Below are positions 33,413 through 35,700 of a stretch of 35,700 nt of DNA, one piece after another. How positions within the stretch are numbered: the stretch's first letter is position 1; the number at the start of each line of letters is the position of its first letter. Below the pieces are notes generated by a model. It was not told where the DNA came from and searched no databases. It worked only from the letters and a program-made list of their open reading frames with translations. The DNA lies in NCBI GenBank assembly GCA_964626015.1, contig CAZVCC010000034.1, forward strand, positions 1 to 35,700, in the 5' to 3' direction. This DNA comes from CAIKZJ01 sp964626015 (GTDB lineage: Bacteria > Bacteroidota > Ignavibacteria > Tepidaquicellales > Tepidaquicellaceae). A program made the position numbers and the translations under genes.

Positions 33413-34732
33413 TTAACCTAACAACGAAATAATTGCCTTGGCCGCTGCTTTCCCCTCAGCCGCTGAGTTAACGACTTCTTTACCCCCGTTAACAGTGTCA
33501 CCCGCAGCAAAATATTTTGGATTAGTTGTACGAAAATTTTCATCTACAATAATTCTTCCAAAATCATCTATTTCGAGATTACTGATGTTCTGAAATAATT
33601 CGAAATGCCTCGATTGCCCCGTTGCCTTAATTACCATATCGCATTCTTCAGTAAATTCCGTCCCTTCTATAGTTCTGAGCTTTCCGTCTCTTACTTCTGT
33701 CTTTATAAATTTCACGCCGGTAACTCTATCATCACCAAGTATTTCAATTGGAGCTGCATTAAATAAAGCTTTTACCCCCGCGCTTTTTGCAAGGTCGTAT
33801 TCAAATTCATATGCACCCATGAATTCTTTAGAACGCCTGTATGCTAACAGTACATTCTCGGCACCCATTCTTGCTGATTCCGAGGCCGCATCCATAGCAG
33901 TATTGCCCCCTCCAAAAACTATTACCTTATTCCCATAAACAACATTACTTTTATTCAACCTTAATTCTTCTATTATTTCAACAGCCCCAAAGACATTCTT
34001 TTTATCCTCACCCGGAATATTCAATGTCGATGTGCTGGCATTACCAATTCCCAAAAGAATAAAATCATATTCCTTCTCTATCTTCTCAATATCTTTTTTG
34101 GACTTAATGAATTGCCCGTACTTAATGTTGAATTTAAACTGGTTTTGAAGATAGTTTAACTCAAGAAGTACATCCTCGTTTGCAATTTTATACGGTGCAA
34201 TTCCGTGCAATGCAAGACCTGTTGCCATCTTGCGTCCTTCAAAAATATCCACGTCAATACCCGCTGCTCTTAGCTCACTCGCACATGCAAGCCCCGCTGG
34301 ACCGCCGCCTATTATCGCTACTTTACCTTTTTGTTTTTCACCTTCTGAAAAAATCCTAATATTATTTCCGAGAACTTCATTTGTAGCATAATTCTGTAAT
34401 CTGCCGATTTCAACTGCTTTAACACCTTGATTCACATACACGCAAGAACCTTCGCATAAAATTTCCACAGGACATACTTTCCCGCAAAGGTTCCCGAGAT
34501 AATTTGCAGAGTATATTGTCTTTGCTGCACCCTTAACGTTCCCGCTGTTTATTTGCCGTATAAAAAGAGGTATATCAATGTGAGTGGGACATGCTTTTGT
34601 GCATGGAGCATCATAACAAAACAAACATCTTGAACTCTCAAGAATTGCTTCCGTTTTGTTCATCAAAGGTTTTATCGGAGAAAAGTTTTTCTCAAATTCC
34701 TGTTCGTTCGTTGGTCGCTTGTACTCAGCCAT
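33413..34732 (-). CDS. preT: NAD-dependent dihydropyrimidine dehydrogenase, FAD/Fe-S subunit
   Basis: 439 residues. The N-terminal iron-sulfur domain of the GltD type has CLFCYDAPCTKACPT and GNLCGKVCPVEILCEGSC. Next come an FAD-binding Rossmann motif IIGGGPAGLACASEL, an NAD-binding site VFGGGNTAMDAA, and a C-terminal FAD motif AAGDTVNGGKEVVNSAAEGK. It passes electrons from NADH through FAD to PreA. The start codon shares one base with the stop of the upstream nitrilase-family gene (TAATG), indicating coupling. Confidence 0.95.
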   Translation of the reverse strand: MAEYKRPTNEQEFEKNFSPIKPLMNKTEAILESSRCLFCYDAPCTKACPTHIDIPLFIRQINSGNVKGAAKTIYSANYLGNLCGKVCPVEILCEGSCVYVNQGVKAVEIGRLQNYATNEVLGNNIRIFSEGEKQKGKVAIIGGGPAGLACASELRAAGIDVDIFEGRKMATGLALHGIAPYKIANEDVLLELNYLQNQFKFNIKYGQFIKSKKDIEKIEKEYDFILLGIGNASTSTLNIPGEDKKNVFGAVEIIEELRLNKSNVVYGNKVIVFGGGNTAMDAASESARMGAENVLLAYRRSKEFMGAYEFEYDLAKSAGVKALFNAAPIEILGDDRVTGVKFIKTEVRDGKLRTIEGTEFTEECDMVIKATGQSRHFELFQNISNLEIDDFGRIIVDENFRTTNPKYFAAGDTVNGGKEVVNSAAEGKAAAKAIISLLG

Positions 34733-35598
34733 TACAACTCCGTAAGTTTATTGTACGACTCAGGTCTTCTGTCCCTGAAAAATTGCCAGGTTGACCTTAC
34801 CTCTTCAATCATGTCAAGGTCAAATTCAGCAACCAGTAGCTCGTCTTTTTCTTCAGACGCTTGTGCAAATATCTGACCTCTTGGGTCAACGAAATAAGAT
34901 GAACCGTAGAACCTGCCTATATTCCATGGCAATTCTGTACCAACTCTGTTAATGCATCCCATGAAATAACCATTTGCAGCCGCATGTGCTGGCTGTTCCA
35001 GCTTCCAGAGGTATTGTGAGAGTCCCGCTACCGTAGCCGATGGATTGTAAACTATTTCGGCTCCGTTTAATCCCAGTATTCTCGCACCTTCAGGAAAGTG
35101 TCTGTCGTAACAAATATAAACACCTACCTTACAGTACTTTGTTTGAAACACTGGGTATCCTAAATTACCCGGTCGGAAGAAAAACTTTTCCCAGAATCCT
35201 GATGTGTGAGGTATGTGATTCTTTCTGTACTTGCCCAAAATTGTTCCGTCTGCGTCTATCACTGCCGCAGTGTTATACAAAAATCCGGCTTGCTCTTTTT
35301 CAAATATCGGTACAATTATCACCATACTGTATTTCTTCGCATATTCTTGCATTCTTTCAACTGTAGGACCCGGCATCGGCTCTGCTGAAGCATACCATTT
35401 TGCATCCTGACCCGGACAGAAATAAGGAGTGTTGAATATTTCCTGCAAACAAAGAATTTGTACACCCTTTTTCCCCGCTTCCTCAATAAATGGAATGTGT
35501 TTCAGAACCATCGCTTCTTTTATCTGTTCTATCGTCCCTTCGCCTTCCGTCATCGGAAGCGACATTTGTATTAACCCTGATTTTATTCTTCTCGCCAT
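34732..35598 (-). CDS. Nitrilase-superfamily amidohydrolase, probably beta-ureidopropionase
   Basis: 288 residues. The Glu-Lys-Cys catalytic triad is visible: Glu in CLQEIFNTPYF, Lys in GKYRKNHIPH and Cys in VYICYDRHFPEGAR. The sequence fits the carbamoyl-beta-alanine / carbamoylputrescine amidohydrolase branch. Coupling to preT and preA argues for the former, the last step of reductive pyrimidine breakdown (N-carbamoyl-beta-alanine to beta-alanine, CO2 and ammonia). Dihydropyrimidinase, the middle step, is not in the window and may lie beyond the right edge. Substrate choice is inferred from context. Confidence 0.9.
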   Translation of the reverse strand: MARRIKSGLIQMSLPMTEGEGTIEQIKEAMVLKHIPFIEEAGKKGVQILCLQEIFNTPYFCPGQDAKWYASAEPMPGPTVERMQEYAKKYSMVIIVPIFEKEQAGFLYNTAAVIDADGTILGKYRKNHIPHTSGFWEKFFFRPGNLGYPVFQTKYCKVGVYICYDRHFPEGARILGLNGAEIVYNPSATVAGLSQYLWKLEQPAHAAANGYFMGCINRVGTELPWNIGRFYGSSYFVDPRGQIFAQASEEKDELLVAEFDLDMIEEVRSTWQFFRDRRPESYNKLTEL

Positions 35599-35700
35599 AA
35601 TGTTATAATTAAAATTTATAAATAATTTCTTTCCTAATAATAACCATGTCTTGTCCTGCTAAAAGTTTACAGTAGTAGTAGTTCTTTTTTTCTTTCTTTT
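35599..35700. other. Right-edge non-coding sequence
   Basis: 102 bp upstream of the nitrilase-family gene. It ends in a pyrimidine-rich tract (TTCTTTTTTTCTTTC) preceded by three AGT/TAG triplets. I cannot assign a gene end or promoter here. Confidence 0.4.

Noticed and set aside
35599..35700. C-terminal end of another minus-strand gene at the right edge
   Set aside because: All three frames give only short, low-complexity stretches before stops, so coding cannot be supported.

Overview
This window looks like chromosomal DNA from a low-GC member of the Bacteroidota/Chlorobi lineage, most likely an Ignavibacteria-type organism. Three large secreted proteins end in the type IX secretion (T9SS) type A sorting domain containing the signature YQNYPNPFNP, which is typical of that group. 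The atpD-atpC pair stands apart from the other ATP synthase genes, and Shine-Dalgarno sequences are mostly weak. Gene content is mainly housekeeping and central metabolism. I see no phage, transposase, CRISPR array or defence island.

Layout. Positions 1-3236 (minus) hold most of a large envelope protein: zinc-protease-like domain, TolB-type propeller and outer-membrane barrel. It runs off the left edge. Positions 3411-7014 (plus) hold a tight cluster of two M16 peptidase subunits (one active, one inactive) and a MoxR-type AAA+ ATPase, followed by glmS. A bidirectional terminator separates glmS from a convergent T9SS-exported M14 carboxypeptidase. Next on the plus strand come atpD-atpC, tRNA-Lys(UUU), an LpxA-like acyltransferase and an unrecognised 158-residue protein with an internal duplication. 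Positions 15014-17753 (minus) hold mscL, a DUF3298-type lipoprotein, a small cytochrome c lipoprotein and mdh. A ferredoxin-domain protein (plus) faces a YciO-family gene and a 74-residue hypothetical gene (minus).

Positions 19897-24898 (minus) hold two adjacent paralogous T9SS-exported Asp-box (BNR) proteins. Positions 25062-29077 (minus) hold a four-gene biotin-dependent carboxyl-transfer operon: a 5S-like subunit, a 12S-like subunit, an 80-residue protein resembling the OadG tail, and a 1.3S-like biotin carrier. With no biotin carboxylase and no membrane beta subunit visible, this most resembles methylmalonyl-CoA:pyruvate transcarboxylase. With mdh it would fit a succinate-propionate (Wood-Werkman) carbon flow. 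Then come a diheme cytochrome c and an Old Yellow Enzyme (plus). Finally, a minus-strand cluster (nitrilase-family beta-ureidopropionase-like enzyme, preT, preA) encodes most of reductive pyrimidine breakdown, with dihydropyrimidinase missing from the window.

The most unusual non-coding signals are two short tandem arrays of 11-bp units that share an AGTRCG core and lie about 190-210 bp upstream of genes. There are also several perfect inverted repeats placed where operators or structured leaders would be, notably ahead of the transcarboxylase operon, the 158-residue gene and the ferredoxin gene. Dispersed simple intergenic repeats are present as well. No single locus is clearly a new system. 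The best candidates for a second look are the transcarboxylase operon with its small extra subunit and leader inverted repeat, the 158-residue duplicated protein with its dense upstream repeats, and the LpxA homologue with altered active-site positions.
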